Notes: generated from the sequence alone by a model not told the origin. Positions 18,617 to 28,532 are shown, counted from the first letter of the stretch. The stretch: 49,074 bases of DNA from Thioploca sp. (GCA_030627125.1 DAOUSR010000004.1:1-49074); one strand, 5' to 3'. Made by a program: numbers and translations.

Positions 18617-19027
18617 TTACTTACAATACTTCTCACTAAATTTCTTAATCCCAATATGCAACACATACACAGTGATTGCCACCGTTAACACGCTCAATGC
18701 TACACCAGAAAATTCCATCACTGCTAATAAAGCCGCTAATTTATCCAATACTTCGTCTTTCTTTAAACCACCAAACGCATCATATTGTTTATGTAAATCA
18801 CTATTAGCATCACAAATAATCCCTTTAGATTTCTCAGCAAATTTCTGGAGAAAACTATCGACATTATCTTTAACGATTCCCTCAATTGCTTTGCGTTGTT
18901 TAGATAACTGTTCAATCTTATCCGCCAAATCTTTCCGCATTAAAGCCGAACTTTCCAATTCTGCCAATTGCTCTTCCACTTGAGCTGATAATTTGACCAA
19001 TTGTTCTGTAGTTAGTGTCATTGTCAT
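18617..19027 (-). CDS. Small tail-anchored coiled-coil protein
   Basis: 136 residues. Residues 5-70 are heptad-rich helix (EQLVKLSAQVEEQLAELES ... KIEQLSKQRKAIEG). A single membrane helix near the C-terminus (about 108-128, FSGVALSVLTVAITVYVLHIG) is followed by a short Lys-rich tail. No enzyme motif and no family recognised. It lies alone between repeats and lpxK, transcribed away from lpxK. Confidence 0.6.
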   Translation of the reverse strand: MTMTLTTEQLVKLSAQVEEQLAELESSALMRKDLADKIEQLSKQRKAIEGIVKDNVDSFLQKFAEKSKGIICDANSDLHKQYDAFGGLKKDEVLDKLAALLAVMEFSGVALSVLTVAITVYVLHIGIKKFSEKYCK

Positions 19028-19306
19028 ATCTCGTTAAATTATTTAGAATACCATAGGAGTTACGCATTGATAAGATAATTATTTTGTAAAATTATGTAAA
19101 TACAATGTGTTATACTATACATAGTTACATTTAATATATAGCATATTTCGATTAAGTAATATACAAAAAAGATATGATAAAATAGAGAAAAAAGATGCTC
19201 GTAATTGTTTTCTACATTGTATTTAATTTTCGACTATATACAAACAGGAAACACTATAAGTTACTATATTCATGAGAACCAAAACTGTTCTAACCTATTG
19301 TACAAA

Positions 19307-20278
19307 ATGATAATAAATGATTTGTGGTACAAAAAACATCCATTAAGTACTTTTTTAATCCCTTTCTCTTGGTTATTTTGTGCTGTTATACGCATTCGTC
19401 GTCAAGCATATAAGTACAATTTATTAACTCGCAACCATATTCCAATCCCAATAATTGTAGTTGGCAATATTACTGTAGGAGGCACTGGTAAAACTCCTTT
19501 AGTAAGTTGGATGGGAAAATTTTTACAACAACATGGATTTAAACCGGGGATAATTAGCAGAGGTTATAAAGGACATGCCAAAGAATGGCCGCAAATTGTA
19601 AATTCGGATAGCGATCCTTACTTAGTAGGTGATGAACCCGTACTATTAGCTCGCCAAAGCGGTTGTCCAGTTGTGGTCTCTCCGAAAAGATTTCAGTCAG
19701 CATCTATTCTAACGAAGGATTGTGATATTATTATCAGTGATGATGGTTTACAACATTATGCATTGCATCACGATATAAGAATTGCGGTTGTTGATGCTAC
19801 TCGTCTTTATGGTAATCAACGTTGTTTACCAGCAGGACCTTTGCGTGAACCATTGAATTGGCTTGCTGAGATGGATTTTATTATAATGAATGGCTCGCAA
19901 GATAAGACTAAAGATACTATGCAATACCAGTTTAAACTATTACGCAGGGTATTGGATGATAAAATATTATATTCTTTAGCTAGTTTAAAGGGACAGACTG
20001 TACATGCTGTTGCTGGAATAGGCAATCCAGATAAATTTTTTAATTCTTTACGAAATAATGGACTTATAGTTCATCATCATCCATTTCCTGATCACCATAG
20101 CTATCATCCCAACGATATTCAATTTGGTGATGATTTGCCAGTGATAATGACAGAAAAAGATGCTGTTAAATGTCAGAATTTTGCAAATCAACAACATTTG
20201 TATTTACCAATAGAAGCTTCTGTAAATTTTGGTAAGCAACTATTATCACTTATTAATTTGAAAATTAAGAAACGTTAG
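19307..20278 (+). CDS. lpxK: Tetraacyldisaccharide 4'-kinase
   Basis: 323 residues from ATG 19307. The frame is open to a TTG at 19205, but that stretch is unlike LpxK, whereas WYKKHPLSTFLIPFSWLF is the family's normal start. It phosphorylates the 4' position of the lipid A disaccharide at the inner membrane. Walker A VGGTGKTP (about 57-64), the downstream SRGYKG and SDDGLQHYAL motifs, and the C-terminal HPFPDHHSY and VIMTEKDAVKC are present. msbA and kdsB, its usual neighbours, are absent. Confidence 0.95.
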   Translation: MIINDLWYKKHPLSTFLIPFSWLFCAVIRIRRQAYKYNLLTRNHIPIPIIVVGNITVGGTGKTPLVSWMGKFLQQHGFKPGIISRGYKGHAKEWPQIVNSDSDPYLVGDEPVLLARQSGCPVVVSPKRFQSASILTKDCDIIISDDGLQHYALHHDIRIAVVDATRLYGNQRCLPAGPLREPLNWLAEMDFIIMNGSQDKTKDTMQYQFKLLRRVLDDKILYSLASLKGQTVHAVAGIGNPDKFFNSLRNNGLIVHHHPFPDHHSYHPNDIQFGDDLPVIMTEKDAVKCQNFANQQHLYLPIEASVNFGKQLLSLINLKIKKR

Positions 20279-20382
20279 TTGTAATTGCTCATTCGACCCT
20301 AAATTAAGAAAAAAGTCAAAGGAAAGAGAAGTATTGACAAACTGAAAATAAAACTTATTGATAAAGAGATTGGAGAATTAAC

Positions 20383-20409
20383 TCAGATACCAGCTAAGCC
20401 AGTATCTGA
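20383..20409. terminator. Hairpin between convergent lpxK and M23 peptidase genes
   Basis: TCAGATAC (20383-20390) pairs with GTATCTGA (20402-20409) over an 11-base loop, followed by an A/T-rich stretch. Its position suggests a bidirectional terminator; the stem is short. Confidence 0.45.
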
Positions 20410-20415
20410 ATAAAA

Positions 20416-21186
20416 TTATTTGATGAATTTGACGAACTGAGATAATTTAATATTTTCAGATAGACTAAAGTTTTTCATTGCTCCTAAATACTTAATAGGA
20501 TTAATAGCAACTTTAGCTTGACGAACTTCAAAATGAACATGAGGACCAGTCGAACGTCCAGTTGAACCAACTAAGGCTATCTTTTGCCCACGTTTTACTA
20601 TATCGCCAGCCTTAACTAAATTTTTGCTGTTATGACCATAACGAGTAGAATAAATATCACTATGTTTAATTTCTACTAAATTTCCATAACCCCTTACACG
20701 TTTAGAACGAACTACTACACCATCCTCTACAGCAAATATTGGCGTGCCTCTTTTAGCAGCAATATCAATACCTTTATGCATACGATGCCATCTTTTTCCA
20801 TAACCAGATGAAACTCTACCTTGTTTTAAAGGCCAATTTTCTGGTAAACTTTTAGTACGAAAACGATATTCTTGAAGAAATTTTTTGGAAACTAGTTGGA
20901 TTGAACGTTTCCCATTAGAAGGTAATGGTATAATCTTTTTACCTGCAAGCGTATCCCAAGAGACACTGAAATCAGTTTTATGCTGGTTAAGTTGTTTAGC
21001 TTTATTTTTTAAGACGGCAACCCGCAAAGCTAAATTATTACCAGATTCAGTAACACGTTTATTTAATTGTAAGGCTGAATAAGCACTTGCTACTGTAAGC
21101 ATAAATACCAGTGCTATTGCTATAATAATTGGATAAATCCAATAAAATCTATTTTCAAAATTCTTTTTAATAAGAATAATATTCAT
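20416..21186 (-). CDS. M23 family metallopeptidase (LytM-type), membrane-anchored
   Basis: 256 residues from the ATG at 21186; the frame extends to 21267, but that start would put a charged extension before the membrane helix. One N-terminal helix (about 17-37) anchors it, with the rest in the periplasm. The M23 domain has the zinc ligands in SSGYGKRWHRMHKGIDIAA (His, Asp) and HVHFEVR (His), so it should cleave peptidoglycan cross-bridges. In gammaproteobacteria this gene sits between dciA/lpxC and secA, as here apart from the missing secA. Divergent from the DciA-like gene. Confidence 0.9.
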   Translation of the reverse strand: MNIILIKKNFENRFYWIYPIIIAIALVFMLTVASAYSALQLNKRVTESGNNLALRVAVLKNKAKQLNQHKTDFSVSWDTLAGKKIIPLPSNGKRSIQLVSKKFLQEYRFRTKSLPENWPLKQGRVSSGYGKRWHRMHKGIDIAAKRGTPIFAVEDGVVVRSKRVRGYGNLVEIKHSDIYSTRYGHNSKNLVKAGDIVKRGQKIALVGSTGRSTGPHVHFEVRQAKVAINPIKYLGAMKNFSLSENIKLSQFVKFIK

Positions 21187-21216
21187 AATATTTTCCTTTG
21201 TTAGGTTAACAATCTC

Positions 21217-21531
21217 ATGAAATCTGTAACGAATATAATAGCAAATAAATCTAGCCGGTTGTACCATTTATCACAACATTGCCAAAAGCTTAAATCTATC
21301 AACAAAAGGTTCAGTAAAATTTTGCCATCACCATTAAACCAACACTGTCATGTCGCTAATTGGCGTGAAAAAACTTTGATTATACATACCGATTCTTCTC
21401 TATGGGCAACTCGGTTGCGTTACATGACTCCTTTTCTTATTGTCAGTTGGCAAAAAGAATTATCCATGCCTACCATTAATAAAGTTATAGTTAAAGTACG
21501 TCCAACTTTGCTAAAACAATGCTCTCAATAA
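21217..21531 (+). CDS. DciA-like protein (DUF721), DnaB helicase loader family
   Basis: 104 residues. The central HVANWREKTLIIHTDSSLWATRLRYMTPFLI segment (positions 45-75) matches the conserved core of DUF721/DciA, which helps load the replicative helicase DnaB. It is shorter than many family members and lacks a C-terminal extension. The neighbourhood (lpxC on one side, M23 peptidase on the other) is the usual one for this gene in gammaproteobacteria. The start at ATG 21217 is 30 bases from the divergent M23 start. Confidence 0.8.
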   Translation: MKSVTNIIANKSSRLYHLSQHCQKLKSINKRFSKILPSPLNQHCHVANWREKTLIIHTDSSLWATRLRYMTPFLIVSWQKELSMPTINKVIVKVRPTLLKQCSQ

Positions 21532-21554
21532 TCATGCCATCTAAAATTTCATGT

Positions 21555-22472
21555 CTAAGATACTGCTAGAGGCTGAAGCAAACCTAATATTGGTGTTACC
21601 ACATTATTATCCTCACAACACACCATTTCCCAAGCATTTTCATTTGCTAATAAAGTACGCAATAATATATTATTGAGTTCATGTCCAGATTTATGTCCAC
21701 TAAAAGAACCAATTAAACCATGGCCCAATAAATATAAATCGCCAACTGCATCAAGTACTTTATGTTTAACAAACTCATCTTCGTAACGTAAACCATCTTC
21801 ATTTAAAATACGATAGTCATCAACTACAATAGCATTTTCAAGACTACCTCCTAAAGCTAACTGGTTTTCACGTAATAATTCTATATCACGCATAAATCCG
21901 AAAGTACGAGCTCGACTTACCTCTTTAACAAAAGCGGTTTTAGAAAAATCAATCTCAGTGTAATTAGGATTTTGTCTAAATACTGGATGTTCAAAATCTA
22001 TTTTAAAACTCACCTTAAAACCGTCAAAAGGATCAAAACGAGCCCATTTATCACCTTGCTGTACCTTTATCGTACGTTTAATACGAATATAACTTTTAGG
22101 TGCATTTTGTTCTTCTATGCCTGCTGATTGGATTAAAAAAACAAACGGCCCAGCACTACCATCCATAATAGGAACTTCAGGTGCACTAACATCAATATAC
22201 GCATTATCTATCCCTAAACCTGCCAAAGCAGATAATAAATGCTCAACCGTTGAAATTTTAACATCACCTTTCACTAAAGTTGTTGACAATCTAGTATCCC
22301 CAACATTTTCAGCCCGAGCTTTAATTTCTACTGGCACTTTTAAATCAACTCGTCTAAAAATAATCCCACTATTGGCTAATGCTGGCCGTAAAGTTATATA
22401 TACTTTTTCACCAGTGTGCAAACCAACACCAGTGGCATTAATTACCTTTTTTAAGGTACGCTGCTTTATCAT
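21555..22472 (-). CDS. lpxC: UDP-3-O-acyl-N-acetylglucosamine deacetylase
   Basis: 305 residues, full length. The committed, zinc-dependent step of lipid A synthesis. Zinc ligands lie in [10 protein letters not shown] (His78) and [10 protein letters not shown] (His, Asp); the catalytic His is in GHKSGHELN. The MDGSAGPF motif is present. Last gene of the ddl-ftsQ-ftsA-ftsZ-lpxC run, 73 bases after ftsZ. It is convergent with the DciA-like gene. Confidence 0.97.
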   Translation of the reverse strand: MIKQRTLKKVINATGVGLHTGEKVYITLRPALANSGIIFRRVDLKVPVEIKARAENVGDTRLSTTLVKGDVKISTVEHLLSALAGLGIDNAYIDVSAPEVPIMDGSAGPFVFLIQSAGIEEQNAPKSYIRIKRTIKVQQGDKWARFDPFDGFKVSFKIDFEHPVFRQNPNYTEIDFSKTAFVKEVSRARTFGFMRDIELLRENQLALGGSLENAIVVDDYRILNEDGLRYEDEFVKHKVLDAVGDLYLLGHGLIGSFSGHKSGHELNNILLRTLLANENAWEMVCCEDNNVVTPILGLLQPLAVS

Positions 22473-22545
22473 CTAAGGTGTATCCTCGTCGTATTAAGGC
22501 AGTCGGCATTGCGATTGAAGGTCATTTAATAAAGCACCCGCTTTT

Positions 22546-23718
22546 TTAAGATGCTTGCTGACGTAAAAAAGATGGAACATCCAGATAATCTAAAGATTGA
22601 GTATCATTTTCATCAAGAGAACTATCATTACCAGCTTGCAAACGTGCTACTGTAGGTTTGTCAAATTCTCGATAATCACTAATTTTACCAGCTTTACTGA
22701 TACTGCCAACGACTTGTTTAGACACTGCTCTTAATTTAGGTTGTTCTACCTCTTCTTGAGTGACAGTTCCCACTCCAGTTGCAATTACTGTAACACGTAA
22801 CTCGTCAGTCATCTCTGGATCAAGAGCAGTACCCACGACGACAGTAGCATTTTCTGAAGCAAATTCTTTAATTACTTCTCCCATTTCTTCAAATTCGCCA
22901 ATACTTAAATCCATACCAGCAGTCATATTTACTAATATTCCCCTAGCACCCTTTAAATCAACATCTGCTAATAAAGGACTAGAAATAGCTTCAGTTCCAG
23001 CTTTGCGAGCTCGGCCTTCTCCTTTAGCATGACCTGATCCCATCATAGCCAAGCCCATTTCTTGCATAACTGTGGTAACATCAGCAAAATCTACGTTAAT
23101 CAAACCTGGACGGGTAATAAGTTCAGAAATACCTTGCACAGCACTATATAAAACATCATTAGCTTTTTTAAACGCATCAATTAAAGTAGCATCTTTGCCT
23201 AACACATCACGTAATTTTTCATTCGGTATAATAATCAATGAATCGACATGTTTGCTTAATTCTTGAATGCCTTCTTCAGCTACCATAGCTCGTTTACGAC
23301 CTTCAAATGGAAATGGTCGAGTAACTACTGCAACTGTTAAGATACCAATTTCTTTAGCTACCTGTGCTACAACCGGAGCTGCTCCAGTACCAGTACCACC
23401 ACCCATTCCTGCAGTGACAAATACCATATCAGTACCTTCAAGAACTGCCATAATACGTTCTCGATCTTCTAAAGCAGCTTGTTCACCTACTTCAGGGTTA
23501 GCACCAGCTCCTAAACCTTTAGTAACATCTGTACCTAGTTGTAAAATCGTTCTGGCTGATGAATTTTTTAGTGCTTGGGCATCCGTATTAGCACAAATAA
23601 ATTCCACTCCTTCGATACTGCCCTGAAGCATATGTTCAACTGCATTTCCGCCGCCCCCTCCAACCCCAATTACCTTAATTACGGCATTTTGGCTATAAGT
23701 ATCCATCAATTCAAACAT
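22546..23718 (-). CDS. ftsZ: Cell division protein FtsZ
   Basis: 390 residues. Tubulin-like GTPase that forms the Z ring. GVGGGGGNAV near the N-terminus, the tubulin signature GGGTGTGAAPVVA, the T7 loop region NVDFADVTTVM with its catalytic Asp, and the C-terminal peptide DVPSFLRQQ that contacts FtsA and ZipA are all present. RBS GGAGATC. It lies 69 bases after ftsA. Confidence 0.98.
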   Translation of the reverse strand: MFELMDTYSQNAVIKVIGVGGGGGNAVEHMLQGSIEGVEFICANTDAQALKNSSARTILQLGTDVTKGLGAGANPEVGEQAALEDRERIMAVLEGTDMVFVTAGMGGGTGTGAAPVVAQVAKEIGILTVAVVTRPFPFEGRKRAMVAEEGIQELSKHVDSLIIIPNEKLRDVLGKDATLIDAFKKANDVLYSAVQGISELITRPGLINVDFADVTTVMQEMGLAMMGSGHAKGEGRARKAGTEAISSPLLADVDLKGARGILVNMTAGMDLSIGEFEEMGEVIKEFASENATVVVGTALDPEMTDELRVTVIATGVGTVTQEEVEQPKLRAVSKQVVGSISKAGKISDYREFDKPTVARLQAGNDSSLDENDTQSLDYLDVPSFLRQQAS

Positions 23719-23787
23719 TCAATTGATCTCCAAATAATAAAAATAAATAAAAATAATACTTAATGTAAAATATTAAGCATTAAAGCA

Positions 23788-25032
23788 TTAAAAATTCCCT
23801 TTAAACCATCTTGTCATACTACCTAATACGCTTTTAACATTGCCACTTGGATTAGTTATTTCTGAACCTTGCTGATTTCCATGCTGATTACTGAATAACA
23901 GCAAACCTACTCCAGTAGCATAAATAGGGTCACTAATTATATCAATTAATCCACTTACATGTTTTGGATAACCTATTCGTACCGGTGCATGAAATACATT
24001 TTCTGCTAATTCTACAACTCCATCCATTTTGGCACTACCGCCTACAAGTACAATCCCAGCAGCAATTAAATCTTCGTAACCACTACGCCGCAATACTGCT
24101 TGGACTAAATTCAATAATTCTTCATAACGTGGCTCCACTACATCAGCCAAAGTTTGTCTTGCTAATAATCGAGGAGGCCGAGCTCCAACACTAGGAACCT
24201 CTATCATTTCTTCAGAATTAGTTAGTTTGGCTAAAGCACAAGCATACTTTATTTTAATGTCTTCCGCATATTGAGTCGGGGTTCGCATAGCCACTGCAAT
24301 ATCATTTGTTACCTGATCACCAGCTATTGGAATCACTGCTGTATGGCGAATTGCTCCTTCGGTAAATATTGCAATATCAGTAGTACCTCCACCAATATCC
24401 ACCAGACAAACTCCTAAATCTTTTTCGTCTTCCGTCAATACTGCAGCACTAGCGGCTAACTGTTCTAAAATAATTTCGTCAACTACTAAATTACATTGTC
24501 TAATACATTTAACAATATTTTGAGCTGCACTACCGGCTCCTGTAACCATATGTACTTTAGCTTCAAGTCGCACTCCTGACATACCAATAGGCTCTCGAAT
24601 TCCTTCTTGATTATCAATTATAAATTCTTGAGGTAGTATATGAATAATTTTTTGATCAGCAGGAATAGCGACAGCACGAGCGGCATCGATAACTCTTTCA
24701 ATATCTTCTTGATGCACTTCTTTATCACGGATTGCAACAATACCGTGGGAATTCATACTACGAATATGACTGCCAGCAATACCAGTATAAACTGAATTAA
24801 TATCACAACCTGACATAAGTTCAGCTTCTTCTATCGCACGTTGAATCGAATGAGTGGTGGAATCAATATTAACCACAACTCCTTTTTTTAAACCACGTGA
24901 GGGATGTTGTCCAATGCCAATTATTTCTATTAAACCATTTTCAGTAGAAATTTCACCGACAACAGTTACTATTTTTGATGTACCAATATCAAGTCCAACA
25001 ATTAAATTATTTTTTTCTTTGGGAAGTGACAT
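23788..25032 (-). CDS. ftsA: Cell division protein FtsA
   Basis: 414 residues. Actin-fold ATPase that ties FtsZ to the membrane. GLDIGTSKIVTVVGE (phosphate 1 loop), the SHA-like domain with VNIDSTTHSI, the second phosphate loop VDIGGGTTDIAIF, LVGGSAKMDGV, and an amphipathic C-terminal end (SMTRWFKGNF) are present. 11 bases after ftsQ, so cotranscribed. Confidence 0.97.
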   Translation of the reverse strand: MSLPKEKNNLIVGLDIGTSKIVTVVGEISTENGLIEIIGIGQHPSRGLKKGVVVNIDSTTHSIQRAIEEAELMSGCDINSVYTGIAGSHIRSMNSHGIVAIRDKEVHQEDIERVIDAARAVAIPADQKIIHILPQEFIIDNQEGIREPIGMSGVRLEAKVHMVTGAGSAAQNIVKCIRQCNLVVDEIILEQLAASAAVLTEDEKDLGVCLVDIGGGTTDIAIFTEGAIRHTAVIPIAGDQVTNDIAVAMRTPTQYAEDIKIKYACALAKLTNSEEMIEVPSVGARPPRLLARQTLADVVEPRYEELLNLVQAVLRRSGYEDLIAAGIVLVGGSAKMDGVVELAENVFHAPVRIGYPKHVSGLIDIISDPIYATGVGLLLFSNQHGNQQGSEITNPSGNVKSVLGSMTRWFKGNF

Positions 25033-25043
25033 ATTTTCCTCTG

Positions 25044-25724
25044 TTAATATATTGCAATACCATTATTGTAACGTAAATCAATATGAGAATTGTTTCCAAT
25101 TGATTTAGAATGGTATATTTTAAAAAAACGGGTTAACCGAGTTTCAATATCAGTATGTCCTAACCATAGTTTCATTCCATTATCCAATAATATATACCAA
25201 GCTCTAAAAGTATCATAACCTAACTCATTAATATTTAATTTAGTTACTTTTATTATTGGAATGAATTTTATATAATAATCTATTGTTTTACTTAAATATT
25301 CTTTCGGTATCATAAAATTTGGTAATTCCCAATTGCCTTTAATATGTCCAATTGACACTATATTTCCTTCAATATCAATAAATTTGTTTTGCCACTTAGC
25401 TATTGGACGATATTCTTGGACCTTAATTAGAATAGTATCTGGCCACTGTTTTTGAATTTTTACGGTTTTTATCCAAGGTAAAGCTAATAAAGCTAAACGT
25501 AATTGAGATAAATCGCACCATAGCAAACCATTCGCCGTTATATGAGAAATAGTATCTTGCAATTTTAGTAAATTGGTATTTATAAACTGGCCTTTAATAC
25601 GTACGGTATTAACCGGAAAAGTATGAGGTTCAAGAACTAATAACCAACATCCTATAGTTAAATTTACCAACAAACCAATTAGTAATATATTTGCTTTTAC
25701 AGTAAAATTTGACCACAGGGCCAT
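25044..25724 (-). CDS. ftsQ: Cell division protein FtsQ
   Basis: 226 residues, somewhat short. An N-terminal membrane helix (about 13-32) is followed by a POTRA domain starting at FPVNTVRIKGQF and an FtsQ beta domain (LPWIKTVKIQKQWPDTILIKVQEYRPIAKW). It bridges cytosolic Z-ring and periplasmic divisome parts with FtsL/FtsB. The start overlaps the ddl stop by one base (TAATG). Confidence 0.94.
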   Translation of the reverse strand: MALWSNFTVKANILLIGLLVNLTIGCWLLVLEPHTFPVNTVRIKGQFINTNLLKLQDTISHITANGLLWCDLSQLRLALLALPWIKTVKIQKQWPDTILIKVQEYRPIAKWQNKFIDIEGNIVSIGHIKGNWELPNFMIPKEYLSKTIDYYIKFIPIIKVTKLNINELGYDTFRAWYILLDNGMKLWLGHTDIETRLTRFFKIYHSKSIGNNSHIDLRYNNGIAIY

Positions 25725-26629
25725 TATATAGTAAGAGCCAAAATATTTAAAACTAATTCGTCAAAATTAATTCCTGCTTGTTTGGCTGCCATAGGAACTA
25801 AACTATGATTAGTCATACCTGGAACAGTATTTACTTCTAATAACCAAGGTTGGCCAGATTCATCACAAATGAAATCTACTCGCCCCCAACCGCTGGCTCC
25901 AACTGCTAAAAAAGCTTGTAGCATAATATCTTGCAATGCTTGTTCTTGTGAAGTTGGTAATCCGCAAGGGCATGTATATTTGGTTTCAGTATCATCGCTA
26001 TATTTAGCATTAAAATCATAAAAATCTCTTGGAGTTTCTAGCCGTATCATAGGTAGAACTGAATTATTTAAAATAGCAGCAGTATATTCAGTACCTTTAA
26101 TATAAGATTCTGCTATAACGGGGCAGTTAAATTGGGTAGCAACTGCAATTGCATTAGCCAATTCGTTAATATGATTAATTTTAGCCATTCCTACACTAGA
26201 ACCTTCTAAAATTGGTTTTATCATAAGTGGTAATCCCAATTGTTCAACTAGCTGAGAAAAATCACTAGCACCATTTACAATACTAGAGGTAGGAGTAGGT
26301 ATTTTTAAATTTTGCCAAATTTGCTTAGTGCGGTATTTGTCTAATGCCAAGGCTGAACCTAATATTCCACTACCAGTATACGGTATTTCCATTAATTCTA
26401 ATAGTCCTTGTATGGTGCCATCTTCACCACCTCGACCATGCAATGCGATAAAAACTCGGTCAAATTTGGCCAATTTTATTACGAATTCTTCATTAGTATC
26501 AATACCTTCTGCATCAATACCTTGATTTAATAATGTTTGTAAAACTGCCTGTCCACTTAATAAAGAAATTTTTCGTTCGGCCGATTTACCACCCATTAAT
26601 ACTGCTACTTTACCAAATTTTATTTGCAT
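25724..26629 (-). CDS. ddl: D-alanine--D-alanine ligase
   Basis: 301 residues, ATP-grasp fold (DdlB type). VLMGGKSAERKISLLSG at the N-terminus, ALHGRGGEDGTIQG, KPILEGSSVGMAKI, and the metal-binding segment WLLEVNTVPGMTNHSLVP are intact. It makes D-Ala-D-Ala for peptidoglycan. murB/murC, which usually precede it, are missing; the region upstream is intergenic and holds a repeat. Confidence 0.96.
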   Translation of the reverse strand: MQIKFGKVAVLMGGKSAERKISLLSGQAVLQTLLNQGIDAEGIDTNEEFVIKLAKFDRVFIALHGRGGEDGTIQGLLELMEIPYTGSGILGSALALDKYRTKQIWQNLKIPTPTSSIVNGASDFSQLVEQLGLPLMIKPILEGSSVGMAKINHINELANAIAVATQFNCPVIAESYIKGTEYTAAILNNSVLPMIRLETPRDFYDFNAKYSDDTETKYTCPCGLPTSQEQALQDIMLQAFLAVGASGWGRVDFICDESGQPWLLEVNTVPGMTNHSLVPMAAKQAGINFDELVLNILALTI

Positions 26630-26795
26630 TTTTGAATTTTTTATGCTAAGAATTAAAAGTTTTTATGATGTATTTTATTGGAGAAAACAAGTTATATATT
26701 CGTATTCTTTCATTAGAAAGGTACGTGCATGGTCAACAAATAATGTGTTGGATGTACTGGAGTAAAGATATAAATATATATTTCAAATAATTATA

Positions 26796-26846
26796 ATGTA
26801 GGTCGGGTTAGCTTATTGAGCATAGCGAGATAACGTAACCCGACAT
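26796..26846. repeat. 'aggtcgggtta...taacccgac' dispersed palindromic repeat
   Basis: AATGTAGGTCGGGTTA and GTAACCCGACATT flank about 22 bases. The same wording, with the other arm order, recurs at 37024-37087. A common type of dispersed hairpin in proteobacteria. Confidence 0.65.
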
Positions 26847-26908
26847 TTTCTAAAACTTAATTCATAACATTAAGTTACGCAAAATAATTCAAAATATATT
26901 AACATTTA

Positions 26909-26930
26909 GGAACAGGCGATTACCTGCTCC
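26909..26930 (-). terminator. Hairpin after the octaheme cytochrome gene
   Basis: On the minus strand GGAGCAGG pairs with CCTGTTCC (one G-T pair) around a 6-base loop, just past the stop of the cytochrome gene, followed by an AT-rich tail. Likely terminator. Confidence 0.5.
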
Positions 26931-26941
26931 CAAATAGATTA

Positions 26942-28375
26942 TTACTTAGCTTCAACAGTCTGAGCAGCTTTCCGCATATTTTTAGTTTCTTCCAGAATAA
27001 TATTAACCGAAGCCTTCAAAGGAGCCCAGCCGTACCAGTGCATATAATCATTACTAGCATGGAACGCACCTTGGAACGTCCGTTGCCGATATTTCAGCAT
27101 AATTAAATACAATTCCTGCTCAACTTTCGTTTTAGCATCATAAAATTGCAATAAATCTGGAGCATATTTCCAACCTTCAGGTTTTTGTAAAATTCCATCT
27201 TTATACAAACCTTGCACCGCTTGAATAGCTTTAGAAAACTGATGATCGGCAGATTTAATAATTGCATCCGAAGCATTAAAATGCCCAGCTACAAAATTTT
27301 TAGCGTGGCAATCATTACATATCGCCTTCATTTTAGCTCGCATTTCATTAAATTTACTGGGGCCATTAGCAGCTTCGCCCTGTACCACAATTTCAATAAA
27401 TCGTTCGGTAGGTTGTAAATCAGCACTTAAAATACCAGCGGCTTGTAAAATTATCGCTCGATCCAATACCCATCCTGGATCATCATCTAAACCTTCATAA
27501 TTACCATCGGGCAAAAATGTAGCTAGTTTAGTCAATGATTCTTCTAAATTAGGGGCAACTTTAATCAAACCTAATACATTTTCTTTAGTAGGAATCCGTA
27601 ATCCTAAAAAACCCCAAGAAGTTCTAACCTCATGATTTCCTTCTGCCATGTGACACTGTTGGCAAGTTGGTGTGCGGCCATTAACATTTTGATTATTCTC
27701 AATATCCCAAATAATTCCATGCTTGGAAGACATGTACATTTCCCATTGCGGATGGTCAAATCCCATATGACAATTGGAACAAGTTCTAGGGTCTTGAGCT
27801 TCAGATTTTTTGAAACTATGGCGAGTATGACAAGCATCACACTGGGCATTGCCATAACGATATTCAGCAATTTCTTTACCGCCATCACTTTCAAGTTCTT
27901 CAGTAATACCTTCTTGAATTCCCATTAAACCTTTTTGGCCGATTTTGTGGCAACCAGAGCAACCTCGATAACCATCGCCAGTAATAGGTGCAGGTTGACC
28001 ATGATAAGCCAATTGTGACTTCATTCCAAACCAAGCCAAATTATGTTTACCTTTACGCATCTGAACTAACTGGTCAGTATGGCATTTTTCAGCACAACTA
28101 TCAGCAGTGGGTAATTTAGCTTTATGAGCATCGTCAGCAGTTTGATGTTCATAACTATGGCAATTAACACATAAAACTGGTTTTTTTAATAACTGAGTCA
28201 TTGGACTATCAAGATATTGTTTTACAATACCCGGAGTAACCGAATTATGGCATTTTACACATTTTTCATTGGTCGTTTGGGCATCCGCAGAAGCATTATT
28301 CTCATGTATTATTTTACCATGTACAAAAGTTGTACTACTCAATAGCATACTAACAACAAAACACCATCTTAGCAT
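26942..28375 (-). CDS. Octaheme c-type cytochrome, hydroxylamine oxidoreductase (HAO) family
   Basis: 477 residues with a signal peptide and a strong AGGAGG site. Eight heme motifs are present: CVKCH (39), CVNCH (69), CAEKCH (94), CSGCH (139), CDACH (179), CSNCH (199), CQQCH (238) and CNDCH (353). The third is an unusual CX3CH. Number, spacing and SKHG motif fit the HAO/epsilon-Hao family, which converts hydroxylamine or nitrite. Tyr444 and Tyr448 lie in the C-terminal region where true HAO carries its heme-crosslinking Tyr, but only an alignment can say whether one is equivalent. No partner quinone-reducing gene (cycB/nrfH type) is adjacent. Direction of the reaction is not decided by sequence. 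Confidence 0.85.
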   Translation of the reverse strand: MLRWCFVVSMLLSSTTFVHGKIIHENNASADAQTTNEKCVKCHNSVTPGIVKQYLDSPMTQLLKKPVLCVNCHSYEHQTADDAHKAKLPTADSCAEKCHTDQLVQMRKGKHNLAWFGMKSQLAYHGQPAPITGDGYRGCSGCHKIGQKGLMGIQEGITEELESDGGKEIAEYRYGNAQCDACHTRHSFKKSEAQDPRTCSNCHMGFDHPQWEMYMSSKHGIIWDIENNQNVNGRTPTCQQCHMAEGNHEVRTSWGFLGLRIPTKENVLGLIKVAPNLEESLTKLATFLPDGNYEGLDDDPGWVLDRAIILQAAGILSADLQPTERFIEIVVQGEAANGPSKFNEMRAKMKAICNDCHAKNFVAGHFNASDAIIKSADHQFSKAIQAVQGLYKDGILQKPEGWKYAPDLLQFYDAKTKVEQELYLIMLKYRQRTFQGAFHASNDYMHWYGWAPLKASVNIILEETKNMRKAAQTVEAK

Positions 28376-28532
28376 GGTGGAAACCTCCTAAGTGAAAAAA
28401 TAAAAAATTCGTAATCCTTATACTTTATTACTTTCTGAAAAAGTTAGCAATATATTTTTAATTTAACTACGGATAATTTTATATTATAAGTTAATAATCA
28501 ATTATTTATGATTTTACATATAATTCCAATTA

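Larger units (their letters stand above)
26630..26941. other. Intergenic region upstream of ddl, with repeat and terminator
   Basis: Contains the 'gtcgggtta' repeat (26796-26846) and a hairpin (26909-26930). The rest is AT-rich with no recognisable gene. It should also hold the ddl operon promoter, which I cannot place. Confidence 0.4.

Noticed and set aside
22117-22476. 119-codon plus-strand ORF across lpxC
   Set aside because: Antisense shadow of lpxC; no ribosome-binding site and no recognisable protein.
23267-23626. 119-codon plus-strand ORF across ftsZ
   Set aside because: Antisense shadow of the ftsZ coding frame with Pro/Ser/Ala-rich translation; no RBS.
26942-28375. Octaheme tetrathionate reductase or MccA sulfite reductase
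   Set aside because: Lacks the CXXCK or CX15CH active-site motifs; heme spacing fits the HAO family better.
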